From NCBI GenBank assembly GCA_965153355.1, contig OZ231126.1:108810001-108874000 (forward strand): a DNA stretch of 64,000 nt. Reading direction: 5' to 3'. The stretch is from Flaccisagitta enflata (Eukaryota > Chaetognatha > Sagittoidea > Aphragmophora). The translations under genes and the position numbers were made by a program. The notes beneath the pieces were generated by a model that was not told where the DNA came from, did no database searches, and saw only the letters and a program-made list of their open reading frames with translations. The number at the start of each line of letters is the position of its first letter. Position 1 is the stretch's first letter. Below are positions 17,665-28,699 of this stretch, piece by piece.

Positions 17665-19170
17665 ATGGCGGGAAGATCGAAACTTCAGATGCTTCAAAAA
17701 TTATTAGTAAAGATCGTGGGATTGGAGAAGGAATTAGGAGAAAAAAGAAAAGAAACAAAGAAATTGAGTAAAGAGTTAGTGAGAATGAAGAGAGTAGATG
17801 GAAAGCGCATTGCTGCTCTGAAGTACAAGATAACAACCAGAACAGATGCGAAATTGATATGGCTCATAAAAAAGAATGAGGCCAATAGGAGGAGAAAAGC
17901 CAGAGTAGAAAGAAAAAAACACAATAAAGAAAAGCAGGCTCTGATCACAGAAAAAGAGCGTATACTTGAAGGTCGTGAACACGAAATATCTGTCATAAAA
18001 AATGCAAATCGAAAAAACAGGGAGTGGTTGGAAAAGCAACAGGAGGCAACTATAAGGCGTATTTGTTTAAAACATGCTGCAAAAAAGAATGATCTTGAAG
18101 AACAATTGCAAAAAATCAGCAAAGACACCAAGGCGCACAAGGAAGCTTATTTCAATGAGCTGAAGGAAAAGGAGAACCAGATTGAATCGCTCAAAAAAGA
18201 GTTGTCATGTCTATCTTCCCAAACCAATGATTTCTCCACCACCATCAATCGCCCAAAAGCACAAATCACTGATTTCTCCACCAACAACAATCACCTGAAA
18301 TCAATTATTTCTGACTGTGAAGTTGGATTCACGATCACGCGAGATACTGATGGAGAACCAATCCACTTCTATAAGAAGTGGGTTACATTAAATGAGAGAG
18401 GGGTCGAAATTCTACATAAAGTTGACCTAAATGGAGCTGAACTAGATGTTGATGAGTTCTTAAAGTATTACCTAGTTGAAGTCAAGGATGGTGTCTCTTG
18501 CGACAATGAGCAAAATGTCCATGAATCAGAGCCTGAAGAAATGGCAGGGGATCCGACCATTGAAGATCATGCCCAGCAATGCGTGGACAGTGGACCTGGA
18601 GAAGACGTAAGATCCCATTCTAATGACGTCATTGCGTCTGGCAACAATGGGCAAAATCTCATGCCCCAGAATGGCTCTGACATAGTGGGAAGCGATCTGG
18701 CCATTGTAGATCATGTTCAGCGATCTGTGGACACCAGACCTGAGAAAGACATAAGAACGCAATCAAATGAAGAAAGTGCATCGGGCAAAAATGGGCAAAA
18801 TCTCGTGCTCCAGAATAGCTCTAAAGTATTGGAAAGCAATCCGACCATTGGACATCATTTGGACACTGGACCTGAGAAAGCCATAAGAACCCATCCAAAA
18901 GACATTTGTGCATCTAGCAACAATGGGCAAAATCTCCAATCTCCAATCTCCCAGCAATCTGTTGTTGTTAGACCTGGAGAAGGCATAAAAGTTGATTCAA
19001 ATGGTTCCACAAAACGCAGTATCAGCCTCAGTTTAATTCTAGATCAAGATGTGGTGGCCAAGCCGTTTGAGCAGGAGCAAACAGCGATAGCAGAAGATGG
19101 GTCATTTGTCTCCAAAAGAAGAAAAAACCTAAAAACTTTGGATGGTCTTCAAAGAAAAACAAAAAACTGA
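17665..19170 (+). CDS. 501-residue coiled-coil protein with C-terminal 48-residue repeats
   Basis: An intact frame from an ATG at 17665 in a good context (caagATGgcg) to a TGA at 19168. Residues 1-190 are a continuous Lys/Glu-rich coiled coil. Residues 195-220 contain two copies of a TDFST-type motif. A globular stretch (about 225-280) follows, with GFTITRDTDGEPIHFYKKWV. Residues 285-440 are three degenerate repeats of about 48 residues, each with a His- and Gln-bearing start, a (S/T)(G/R)P(G/E) step and an NGQNL step. The tail is Lys-rich and could act as a nuclear signal. No known family. The gene is intron-free and lies between palindromic elements, 2.2 kb upstream of the protease-transposase gene on the same strand. 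It may therefore be the accessory ORF of that transposon or of another mobile element, but a host gene is not excluded. Confidence 0.7.
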   Translation: MAGRSKLQMLQKLLVKIVGLEKELGEKRKETKKLSKELVRMKRVDGKRIAALKYKITTRTDAKLIWLIKKNEANRRRKARVERKKHNKEKQALITEKERILEGREHEISVIKNANRKNREWLEKQQEATIRRICLKHAAKKNDLEEQLQKISKDTKAHKEAYFNELKEKENQIESLKKELSCLSSQTNDFSTTINRPKAQITDFSTNNNHLKSIISDCEVGFTITRDTDGEPIHFYKKWVTLNERGVEILHKVDLNGAELDVDEFLKYYLVEVKDGVSCDNEQNVHESEPEEMAGDPTIEDHAQQCVDSGPGEDVRSHSNDVIASGNNGQNLMPQNGSDIVGSDLAIVDHVQRSVDTRPEKDIRTQSNEESASGKNGQNLVLQNSSKVLESNPTIGHHLDTGPEKAIRTHPKDICASSNNGQNLQSPISQQSVVVRPGEGIKVDSNGSTKRSISLSLILDQDVVAKPFEQEQTAIAEDGSFVSKRRKNLKTLDGLQRKTKN

Positions 19171-19364
19171 AAATGTTCAAAAAGTAATTTCAGCAAACTT
19201 CAAATATTGTTCTATTATTTGACCGTAGCTTCCGCTGTAGTAACCTATTTTTTATAGAATGTTTTTCATATTCCTGAAAAACATGGTTTTCTATTCATTA
19301 CCTAGGAGAGTGCTACAAGATATTTTAATCTAATTTTTTGTGGCATGCGCTTTATTCAAAGCGA

Positions 19365-19552
19365 GTGCAAAACAAGGCCGGGAACATGGTTACCCCAGTC
19401 GCGTATGGGTGGGCAGGGGCTATGTTTTAGGTCACTAGACTATTTGGGCAGGAGCAGTGACGTATGACCAATCAACCGAACTACTGACTGAACGACCAAC
19501 CGACAGACAAAGCAGGGCGTAGAGTCAATTAGATACGACTAAAAATAAAAGT
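19365..19552 (-). repeat. R1 repeat, minus orientation
   Basis: Reverse complement of the family: AAAACAAGGCCGGGAACATGG, CCCCAGTCGCGTATG, GGGCAGGGGC, GGTCACTAGAC, GGGCAGGAGCAGTGA, then a GACCAACC tract, ACAAAGCAGGGCGTAGAGTC and a CGACTAAAAA end. Confidence 0.8.
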
Positions 19553-19811
19553 CAAAAAGGAAAAAAGGAAAAAAGGAAAAAAGAAAAAGAATTTACAGGA
19601 CTACAATAATACAACTGTATAGGTCATCGGTTCCTTCAGAGCTGCTGCCCAAAAAGGACCGTGGATAAAGATCAGATAATGTTCATGACTTTTTCTCTTT
19701 TTTTTTAGCTCTCATATCCAAAGCTGGAAAGAGTTGCTGATAGGCCCGTCACTGCTAGGTCCATGCCACCCCCCTTTATGAGCACACTGCTCTTCAATTG
19801 TTGCACAAATC

Positions 19812-20378
19812 TTTGTATAAGGAGTTCACATCAAATGAAATATAAGAAAACGATGTAATTCTGCTTCTAAAAATGAGGAAACAATTCTGAAAAAGAGCTC
19901 CGATTTTTAATGTAAAAATTTCATTGGTCTTAGTTGAATAGTTTGGCCACAATATAGATTTGAAGTAAAATGAAGATTTACAGTCAATACTTTTTCTGTC
20001 CTGGATGTTTTTCTTTAAATCACTCTCACGTCCAAACGGTTTGAGCTACAGCTGCCAGATTGGATTCAAATGAAAGGAATTTGAATATCTTTAATTTGAG
20101 ACCAATCTGGTATGTGTAGGTTAAGCCGTTTAGAAATGAAAACAATTTAAAGAAAAACATTTGAAACAAAACAAGTAAAGGATGTGAATGTTCAATTAAC
20201 TTCAAATCGTTGTTGTTGCCAAACTATTTATCTCACACCAATGAATTTTTTACATAAAAAATTGGAGCTTAAGAGCTCTTTGAATCTTTTTTCAAAACTG
20301 CTTTCTCATTTTTGGGAGCAGAATGACATCATTTTTTTTTATTCGATTTGATGTGAAACACCCTGTAGAATCGAAATT
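19812..20378. mobile_element. imperfect palindrome of about 560 bp, MITE/foldback-like
   Basis: The arms (about 19812-20090 and 20100-20378) pair when reverse-complemented: CACATCAAATGAAATA with the GATTTGATGTG end, TTCTGCTTCTAAAAATGAGG with TCATTTTTGGGAGCAGAA, and GAGCTCCGATTTTTAATGTA with ACATAAAAAATTGGAGCT. The right end carries ACACCCTGTAG, as in the palindrome at 15090-15345. No gene inside. Confidence 0.7.
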
Positions 20379-20519
20379 TTCAAATTTTGTCGGTACTCAA
20401 ATGATTTTGTACAATGATGACACTGTTTAAAACAGGTAAATCCTGTAAAAACAAGGCCAAGAAGGCAAACGATACGTTCTTTAGGAATGAACATTTTTTT
20501 TATGAACTAATGTTGATTA

Positions 20520-21045
20520 TGAATGAATGAACGAATGAATGAATGGATGGACATGATCTCTTACAGAGATGTAAGGACGCATTTGAAAAACCCAAAGGTA
20601 GTGACATGACCTAGATCAAAAGGTCACCCTGGGAAGTAAATTGATATATAAAATTGTAACAATTCTATTGATTTTTTGGTCTCCAAACCTTGTATGACTT
20701 CCTCATAGTGCAATGACTGCTTGTAGATGTATGAAAAAACATTTGTAGTATGGTTTTAGGTAATCTTCAAAAGATTTTTGATCAAGGTAGTGGTTGCATT
20801 TTATAGTTGAAAAATGATCTTGGCTTTAAAGAAAAATTCCCTAAAACGTTTTTGCAAAAATTAATGTTAACTTTCAATTCTTATTCATTTGGCAAAAACC
20901 TTTGGGATTTATATATTTAGAAATTTTGATTCAAGGGTTTTGATTCAAGGAATAGGATCCTGGTAAAATTTTTTAATCATGTTATAGGTCACATTAATTA
21001 CTTTTATGAATAAGTGCAATTTTCATATTCTAGCCACTGATCTTC
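20520..21045. other. no gene seen; short GAATGAAT run
   Basis: AT-rich sequence with a GAATGAATGAACGAAT run at about 20520-20550. No supported frame. Confidence 0.5.
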
Positions 21046-21125
21046 AGTCGTGTGCTACGCGACTCTACACCTCGCTTTGTCTGTCTGTCGGTCAGTCATT
21101 CCAACCATGGTTGGTCTGTTGGTCC
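21046..21125 (+). repeat. R1 repeat 5' part, truncated by an R2 element
   Basis: Hairpin region GTCGTGTGCTACGCGACTC and ACACCTCGCTTTGTC followed by (GTC/GGT)n. It stops where R2 begins at 21126, so R2 or the junction truncates the R1 copy. Confidence 0.65.
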
Positions 21126-21360
21126 CCTTTTTGGGCAGTGGCCCCAAAGGGCCATTGTCCTGTAGAACACAGGGGTAAATTTCCATATGTCTGTCCATAC
21201 ATCAGTAAGTCCTACCCCCCCCCCCCTTGGAGGCCTGAAGCCCTAATCCAGCCTGCTGGGGCCTGAAATCTGGTCCCTAGAGCTTAAAATCAGCCCTCTC
21301 AGGCCCCAAATCAGCCCTCTCATGCCCATAATCAGGCCTCTCAGGCACATAATCATACAT
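21126..21360. repeat. R2 element, left end plus tandem core
   Basis: Starts TTTTTGGGCAGTGGCCCCAA and GTCCTGTAGAACACAGGGG, then a C-run and CCTCTCAGGCCCCAAATCAG-type units. The right inverted end is missing. The gene exon at 21370 begins directly after it. Confidence 0.7.
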
Positions 21361-21369
21361 TTGGTGCAG

Positions 21370-21976
21370 ATTTAAGAAACAATCCTAGAATTGTTTCAAG
21401 TATAAGAGACAACTTAGGAAGTCACTCTGCAGAAGCTTCTGCAATAAAAGATGACCCAGTTTTGGTGAGTTTCAAAACCAGAAATGAATTCCTTTCTCAA
21501 GATGTTAAGGATATTCATTTTAATGCAACAAACATCAAAGATATTGATGAGGTTGATTACACCATGCTTGAAGGAATAAAAGACCAATTTCCAGATTTGC
21601 TCAGAAGCAAGCACAAAGACCTTCTTTTATATTTGCTGGGTCTGCTTTTGTGCAATAAAGATGAGTTAGCAATGCACTACCATATTGAAGATTTGTCACA
21701 TTCTGATGTGAAAAGTACAATGTATGATACATCTGATGATAGCATGGGTCATATTCAATTCACTGACAGTGCAAAAAAGATAATGTATATTATGCCAATA
21801 AATGACAATGAACACTGTCAAGTGACAATTGCCATTTTAGATTTGGATAACAATCACATTAATGGCATTGGCTGTTTTGGAAAGTATCCAGACTTTTGCC
21901 AACTAAAAGTTGAGAAATATTTCATGCTAAATTATCACAAATACCCCACCTTTAACTACAAAACATATGTGTGGGA
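21370..21976 (+). CDS. protease-transposase gene: N-terminal exon, part 1 (before foldback insertion)
   Basis: The acceptor ttggtgcag at 21369 starts the exon, and the frame runs unbroken to 21976, where a 3,066-bp foldback element begins. It encodes about 200 residues of soluble sequence with no recognised domain: acidic stretches, NATNIKDIDEVDYTMLEGIK, KHKDLLLYLLGLLLCNKDEL, and NDNEHCQVTIAILDLDNNHI. The frame resumes directly after the element at 25043/25051. Excision of the element together with one copy of the 8-bp duplication GTGTGGGA would restore the phase, so the interruption is recent or at least clean. An upstream first exon is expected and was not identified. Confidence 0.65.
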
Positions 21977-23039
21977 TAGCCCACTATAAAAACACGCTTT
22001 TTCATGGTGAGGCTCTCTATCCAAGGAATCTGGCTCAAAATCATGTATATAGATAGTCCATCACAAAAATTTGACCTTGGGGCTTCTCTAAAGTGTGCCC
22101 GCCACACCCCTCCTAATGCATAAGTGGTGGTGTTGGGTTTTTCACAATGTCATATTTTGCTCATCTTTGTTAACTAATATCTCCTTAACGAATAAAGCTA
22201 GTGACCTCAACTTGGGCTCATTTTGGAGAGCTTTACTTACTCTTTAAAATGAGCCCAAGTTGAGATCATTAGCTTTATTCGTTTAGAAGCAGTTGTCTCC
22301 CAAAGTTGATGTCTTTTGAGAGAAAATAGTAATTCTTGTCATTAAAGTAAAATTCTATAATTTGGCTTTTTTTTTCTACCCCATGATTGTCAGGTGATGC
22401 ACTGGCTCATTGGTAATTACCGTCTACTGTGAGGTAGATTAATAGATAGATAATGGGAGTTAGAGACCCAAAGAGGGTCCCTAAAGAGCCCACATGGCCT
22501 CAAAAACAGTAAAAATGCCCCCAATACTGAAAAGAATTGTCTTCTTTCTGCTTTGAGGTATCCCAGTGGTACACACTTCTCAGTTATTTCCATCTAGTGT
22601 GGCAGGAGATGTACAGATGGTTGACAGAGGGTATGGAACCCTAGCGGCCCTTTGAAGAGCCCTTTAGGGCTCAAAAATGGCAAAAATGGCTTAATGATTG
22701 AAAAACACCTACTTTTCTGCTTTGAAGCACCCTAGAAGTAGTCCCACTTATCAGTAATTCCTGTATAGCGTGGTGGGATATGTAAAGGTGAATTACTGAA
22801 GATTCGGATTCCTAGGGGCCCCCTAGAAGACCCTGTGTAACCCAAAAAAGCCCAAAATGGAGGAATATTATGTTATGTTTTTTTTCTGTTCTGCTGCACT
22901 CAATTGTGACGCTGCCTTGTAAGTCATTGCAATGTAGTCAAAAAAGAGATGAGTATAGAGTCAAGGGGTCTTGAGTCCCCCAGAAGCCACTTAAGAGCTC
23001 CCAAGGACATGACAATAGAGCAAAATGCTAAAAAATTGA

Positions 23040-23465
23040 GCAGCGTTCAATTTTTGCGCAGCGGCTCCAAAGGGGACAAAGTCCTGTAGAACATTTTTGT
23101 TTGTCCGTTTGTTGATTTGTTTGTTCGTCCATCCATTCATCCCCCAGCCTCCTTATCAGGCCGTTCACGCCTCAAATCTGGCCTTTGAGACCTCAAACCT
23201 GGCCTCTTAGACCTCAAATCTGGCCTCTCAGGTCTCAAATCCAGCCTTTCAAGTCTCAAATCCAGCCTCCCAGGCCTTAAATCCAGCCTCTCAGGCCTCA
23301 AACCCAGCTTCTAAGGCCTCAAATCCAACCTTTCAGGCCTAAAACCTGGTCATGCAGACCTCAAATTAGGTTTTCCAGGCCTCAACTTCAAATCCTCAGG
23401 CCTCAAACCTGGCCTCTCAGGCTTCAAACCTGGCCTCTCAGGCCTCAAATTAGCTATCTAAGCAA
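23040..23465. repeat. R2 element inside the foldback centre (copy 1)
   Basis: Starts GCGCAGCGGCTCCAAAGGGG and GTCCTGTAGAACA. The core is about 20 units of (CCTCAAATCTGGCCTCTCAGG)n. There is no matching right end before the next R2 copy. Confidence 0.75.
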
Positions 23466-23529
23466 TGTCATGGTAAAATGCAGCAGAAAACAAACAGGTT
23501 GCCCAAGGGCAACATGTAGTCAGCGATAC

Positions 23530-23965
23530 CCATTACCCTGCAGCGGCCCCAAAGGGGACAAAGTCCTGTAGAACACAGGGGACTTTTGTTTGTTCATCCG
23601 TCCGTCCGTCCGTCCATCCGCCCGTCCAGACCCTCTCAGGCCTGAAATCTGTCCTCTCAGGCCTAAAACCTGCCCTCTCAGGCTTGAAATTTGCCCTCTC
23701 AGGCCTTGAATCTGAGAGGGCAGATGCAAGGTCTGAGAGAACAGGTATCAGTTCTGAAAGGGCAAATTTTTAGCTGAGATGGCAGATTCAAGGCCTGAGA
23801 CGGCAGATTTCAGGCCTGAGAAGGCAGATTTTAGGCCTGAGAGGGCAGATTTCAGGCCTGAGAGGGCCTGGGGGGACGGTCAAACAAACAAACAAACAAA
23901 CCAACAAACGAAAGTTCCCTGTGTTTTACAGGACTTCGTCCCCTTTGGGGCCACTGCCCAAAAAG
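23530..23965. mobile_element. R2 foldback element, both ends present (copy 2)
   Basis: The left end GCAGCGGCCCCAAAGGGGAC and GTCCTGTAGAACACAGGGGA is mirrored at the right by CCCTGTGTTTTACAGGACTT and GTCCCCTTTGGGGCCACTGC. The core consists of GGCCTGAAATCTGCCCTCTC units that switch orientation at about 23735, so the whole element is a palindrome. Confidence 0.8.
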
Positions 23966-25050
23966 AACATAAGATGATATTCTACCATTTTGGGGCCCTT
24001 TGGGGTCCTTTAGGAGGCCCCCAGGGGTCTTGATTTTCTGTAATAAACCTGTACATATTCCACTACACATGATAGGAATGACTGATGAGTCAAGACTATT
24101 ACTAGGGTGCTTCAATGCAGAAAAGCAATTATTTTTTCAATCTTGGAACAATTTGGGCTATTTTTAGCCCTAAAGGGCCTTCTAAAGGCCCCCCAGGGAT
24201 TCTTACCCTCTGTTAACCATCTGTTCATCTCCTGCTACACTGGTGGAAACTACCAATGAGTCAGTGTACTACTAAGATAACCCAAGGCATAAAAAAAGGC
24301 GTTTTTTTCAGTATTGGGGTCATTTTCATTATCATTGAGGCCATGTGAGCTTTTTGAATGGCCCTCTGCGGGTCCCAAACCCGCATTATCCATCGGTTTC
24401 TCTACTTCCACAATAAATGGCAGATACCAATGAGCCAGTGCATCACCTGACAATCACGGGGTAGAAAAAGAACCCCAAATTATCGAAACTTAGTTTAATG
24501 ACAAGAATTATCATTTTCTTCAAGAAGACATCAGCTTTGTAAGACAATTGCTTCTTAACAAAGAAAGTTACCGAATCAACTTGGGCTCATTTTAAAGAGT
24601 AAGTAAAGCTCTCCAAAATGAGCCCAAGTTGAGTTCAGTAGCTTTATTCATTTAGGAGATAAAAGCTTGCTAAGTTCTGACAAAAATCAATATTTTCTCC
24701 AAAAAGACATCAACTTTGGAAGACAACTGCTTCTAAACGAATAAAGCTAATGATCTCAACTTGGGCTCATTTTAAAGAGTAAGTAAAGCTCTTTAAAATG
24801 AGCTCAAATTGAGGTCACTAGCTTTATTTGTTAAGGAGATATAAGCTTACAAAGATGAGTAAAATATGACAATGTGAAAAAACCAACACCACCACTTATG
24901 CATTAGGAGGGGTGTGGCGGGCACACTTTAGAGAGGCCCCAAGGTCAAATTTTTGTGATGGACTATCTATATACATGATTTTGAGCCAGATTCCTTGGAT
25001 AGAGAGCCTCACCATGAAAAAGCGTGTTTTTATAGTGGGCTAGTGTGGGA

Positions 25051-26879
25051 TGAACTTCAAGATGACTTTCACTTATTATCTCTTGTTAGTGAAAGCATTT
25101 TTGCTCCAGGTGCCAAGGATATGAATGAGTTTTTGAAAAACATGAAACCACTAGCCAAAAAAATTTTGCTCACAATGGAGGAATTAAATAGACCCTCATC
25201 ATCAAAACAACAGACTGCAAAAAGGGGGGTAGACATATCCCTAATTGAAGATGCGAATGATGAAAGCAGTGAGGAAGGAGATAATGACATATGCGCTTCC
25301 ATGTTGTCATTGAGCACAAGAATTGAAGATGAGAAATGTGGTGATGAAACTAACACAAATTGTGGTAAAAGGAGACTAGCAAATGCTCAAGCATCAAAAA
25401 TGATAATTGGCAAAACACATCAAGCAGCAATCAAGTACGGTGTTGTTGGTGGTGTTCAATGTACTTGTGTAGCAACTGTTGCTCTTTTGCAGGCAATGGA
25501 AGATGAAACAATGCTTGACTTAACACCAGATTGCATTGATAGTATAATCAAGGTAGGTTCAAATATTCATTTGGAAACTGTCATAGCAGCTGGAGTTAAA
25601 CAAAATGAAAGAATTGAGGCGTTGAGTATCGATGAATTGCCAGCCTTGATAAGAGGTTTGGATGATAATGAGTATGTTGTTCAATATGTTGCCTCCATGG
25701 ATTACTGTGGTGCCTTATCTTCAACAGAGGAAGATGAAGAGCATTTATATAGGCAGTTTAAAGAAAAACTTGAAAAAACCTTCTCAGACTCAAAAACAGT
25801 CCTTCTTGTTGCAGGTACATATACTTATGGTCTAAACAAGGAAAAGGAGGGAATAAGTATGTTTGATTCCCATTCAAAAGATTATATGGGGAGGCGAACA
25901 GCATCAGGTTTTGCACAGGTCAGACTGTACAGTGACGAAAGAACTCTCTTTAATCATTTACTGTTCAATCGGGAGGGTCGTCATCTTGCCTCGTACAATC
26001 TCATCCCTGTAGTATTCTTTGAAAAGAACGAGAATGCTGTTGGAACAATAGAAGTTGCAATGAGATCTGATGTAGTGATAGAAGGCGACGAAACCATCAC
26101 CTTAAAAAAGGGGGAAAAACTAAGGCTTGTTACGGCACAGAACACAAGTAGTTTGTTTCTTTTGGGGAAAAATGAAAAAGGGGCTGCCGTTATATTTAGA
26201 GGAGTGTATGCTCTTGCCCCTCAAGTTTCTTCTGAAGATCATTGTAGAAGAAAAGCTGAGAGGAAAAAACGTTCAAAAAAGGTTATTGAAATTAATGTTG
26301 CATCTGAGGAAACTGCAACAGAAACATCATTTGTTATAAGTAAGGATGTTCGTTGGTTACGGGATAGCCCATTGCCACCAGATCCATTGTTCCTAGATTT
26401 CAATATGGAGCAAAATGGAACCTTATGCCAAGACTGTTCAAAATCTTTGGGAGTTGATTTAAACAATATTTGTGATGTTTGCCTTGTGAAAGCTGTGGAA
26501 ACTCATCTTCCATCAATAGATGCAATTGTTCTAGGTAACTTAAAATCTTTCTATGATGAGTACATTGGCAACCTTGTTTTTAAACGGAAAAGAGCATCTT
26601 GGTTGAATCTGAAGAAGGAGAAGGATCAAGAAAAACGCTTGAAAATGATGCAAAGCATAAAGCGAAGAAGCCAAAGCAATTTTTTTCGCCATGAGACATA
26701 TAAGGAAATTTCAAATCTAGATATTCCTGGAATGAAACAAGTTGGCTTTTATAGTATATCGGCGGAAGAATCTATCTGTTTTAGATTAACAAAGGAACTG
26801 CAAAGTCATTATAAGGCTGAAAAGGAACAAACATATACTTCTGCAAGTATCAACTTTGTTACGTTTACAGAGAAGGAAA
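25051..26879 (+). CDS. protease-transposase gene: C76-like cysteine protease exon
   Basis: The frame continues the gene after the insertion. Residues encoded by about 25400-26000 resemble herpesvirus tegument-type ubiquitin-specific proteases (peptidase C76). They include a GVVGGVQCTCVATVALLQAM segment whose QC supplies the candidate nucleophile, a VLLVAGTYTYGLN strand, and ISMFDSHSKDYMG, whose Asp and His fit the rest of the triad, followed by SGFAQVRLYSDERTLFNHLL. A second module near 26430-26490 has CQDC and CDVC, a zinc-ribbon-like pair. The end is Lys-rich, with a GTATGT donor at 26880. Such proteases are known in some invertebrate transposons, notably Helitron-like ones. Here the same gene appears to continue into a DDE-type transposase. 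Assignment is by motif only. Confidence 0.55.
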
Positions 26880-27230
26880 GTATGTCATATCTTTATTTTT
26901 TCTCTTCAAAAAACCAACAAAAAATTTGTAGAATTTGGGAGTCATCAAGATTCATATGCATGTGATTATGAAGTGTCAACCTTTGATAGAAAACAGTCAA
27001 CGTTTATAAACTTTTAGGTGACGGTTTTATTCATGATCAACTATTGATCATTACTTTGTAACTTGGTTATTGGAATACTTATCGTGTAATTTCTTTTTCC
27101 CCCTGGTTTTTTCACTTTTGCTTCAATTCTTGATATTTTCTGTGTGGGTTTTTGCTTCTTTCTATGTTTTTCTATTATTCCAGTTAAAAAATGATTTCTC
27201 CAACTGCGCAATCGAAATAGTGGGTAAAAG

Positions 27231-27963
27231 ATTTACAAACATCAATCACTGAGTTGAATGAAAGGATGAAGAGTCAACCACAAAAACAACACAGACTGAA
27301 ACAAAAATCAATCCCTCACCAGGAAATGGCAAAATTGATAGTGCATTCATGTCGAGTTTCATGTTCACGTTTGCTGTTTAACTACCATTGTGTCCATCCA
27401 AAAGAAGAATTCCCAGGAAAAACAATCTATTCACCACTCATAAGAGTGAATTTTCTTTGCAGTGTGTGCTCAGAAAAGGAATGTATCTACTTGTTTGAGG
27501 ATGGGAGCCTGCTCATTGGTCAAACCAATGGCCTCCCAGTAGAGCAAAAAATACCACAGGCATTGGGAAATCTTGTTCATGGTGAGCGAACAGTAAAGGA
27601 TGCATCAAAGAAAAATGGTTACTATTGGGAAGAATTTGATACAGCCCATATTTTTAAGTTTGAACATCCAGCAAAGTTTGAAACTGAGGATCAGCTAAAA
27701 AACTTTTGCAAGAACCACCCTGGTAAACAAACTTTGATTGATGAAAGTATAGCTGCATTCAAGAGAAAAGCTGAGAATAATTCAAATTTGAGAGCAAGAG
27801 CCCTCTTCAATCCTGGAAAAAGTGAATACATCGAACCCATATTACCTATCATTAAAAGGATCAGTGGATGTGAAGTGAACATTACTCAGCATATCGCTGC
27901 TGATAAATTGTTTGAAAATGTGGCTGATAACAAGAAGGTGGTTACCTTTAATATGGAATGCCG
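27231..27963 (+). CDS. protease-transposase gene: middle exon (about 243 codons)
   Basis: The 3' end is a strong donor (CCG then GTAAGA) at 27964 whose phase fits the next exon. The 5' edge is less sure: an acceptor aaaag at 27230 keeps the phase of the previous exon, but its pyrimidine tract is poor. The protein starts with a heptad-like helix (LQTSITELNERMKSQ). A module follows with His/Cys pairs (HSCRVSCSRLLF, YHCVHP, FLCSVCSEKEC) that could bind zinc, and then a helical region ending with PILPIIKRISGCEVNITQHI. In MULE-like transposases a DNA-binding zinc module precedes the catalytic core, which fits its position, but I cannot name this domain. Confidence 0.6.
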
Positions 27964-27984
27964 GTAAGAAGAATACCATTGTAA

Positions 27985-28145
27985 AACTTTATGATTAGGG
28001 ACAAGGCAAGATACCTAACACAATGTAATCGGGCGGTAACGGGAAAGCCACAGAAATGTTAGGGCAGATGGAGGTACCAACCAACCAATGGAACAACTGA
28101 CATACCAAGGTGTAAAGTTGCGTAAAGTTGCGACTAAAAAAAAAC
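27985..28145 (-). repeat. R1 repeat in intron (27964-28178)
   Basis: Degenerate minus-orientation copy: GGGACAAGGCAAGATACC, GGCGGTAACGGG, GGGCAGATGG, ACCAACCAACCAATGG, and a TTGCGACTAAAAAAAA end. It fills most of this 215-nt intron. Confidence 0.65.
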
Positions 28146-28178
28146 ATCATGAAACCATATCATTTTGCCATACCACAG

Positions 28179-28331
28179 GAGCAAAGGAGCATGCGGGATC
28201 AAACCAGGAAAAGGCATTGTCATTGAAATATTCAAAGGTGGATTTGCGAAAATACATTTTTTTCCAAAAGTGGGATCTGACAATGATTCCTTCCCAGTTC
28301 ATCATAAGATTGGCGAAACTGGAACACCAAG
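28179..28331 (+). CDS. protease-transposase gene: exon (51 codons)
   Basis: The acceptor accacag (28178) and donor AAG then GTGAGT (28332) bound a 153-nt exon. In the phase demanded by both neighbours it encodes a Gly/Lys-rich strand region, GIKPGKGIVIEIFKGGFAKI, then FFPKVGSDNDSFPVHHKIG. A longer apparent frame across this stretch in another phase is a shadow. Part of the region before the transposase core. Confidence 0.65.
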
Positions 28332-28369
28332 GTGAGTTGTGTCGCTACCAACCAAAGAAATGAATGGCT

Positions 28370-28490
28370 GAATTTGAATATCAACATGGCCAGATACACG
28401 GCGCAAGTACCCTAATCATGTACAGGTGGGCAGGGGCAGTAGAGCTTTACTAGATTTTATGGGAAGGGACTATTCAAAATCATTGTTTTT
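28370..28490 (-). repeat. R1 repeat fragment in intron (28332-28596)
   Basis: Shows ACATGGCCAGATACACGG, GTACAGGTGGGCAGGGGCAG, and then decays. Confidence 0.5.
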
Positions 28491-28596
28491 TAGTGAAGCT
28501 GCCCTATTGCCAATATGGAAATAACTAAGAAATCTCCTTGGGGACAGAATACTTTTTGCTCAACAAGTTTTTGCAAATCTTTTATTATCTTATTAG

Positions 28597-28699
28597 GCCT
28601 CCAGTGTCTGCAAAAACATCCACTGTCAATGCTGATACAGCATTGGGAAGATTACATCAAGAAATAAATACAAAAAAACAAACTGAAGAAGGGCGTGAG
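28597..28699 (+). CDS. protease-transposase gene: exon (34 codons)
   Basis: Acceptor ttattag (28596), donor GAG then GTGAGA (28700). The first base completes the split codon of the previous exon. It encodes a polar helix with DTALGRLHQEINTKKQ. Short but supported by both splice sites and by phase. Confidence 0.6.

Larger units (their letters stand above)
21977..25042. mobile_element. 3,066-bp foldback element with about 1-kb arms and 8-bp target duplication
   Basis: The termini are TAGCCCACTATAAAAACACG at the left and its exact reverse complement at the right. Flanks are perfect 8-bp repeats GTGTGGGA (21969-21976 and 25043-25050), the size typical of hAT transposons. The arms (about 21977-22950 and 24000-25042) stay recognisably complementary for about 1 kb. 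They include an inner inverted pair (22205-22275), a short TGACAATTGC-type spacer, and tandem units of about 168 bp (starts near 22394, 22554, 22723 and 22894). The centre holds two R2 copies. No transposase is encoded, so it is non-autonomous. Confidence 0.85.
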
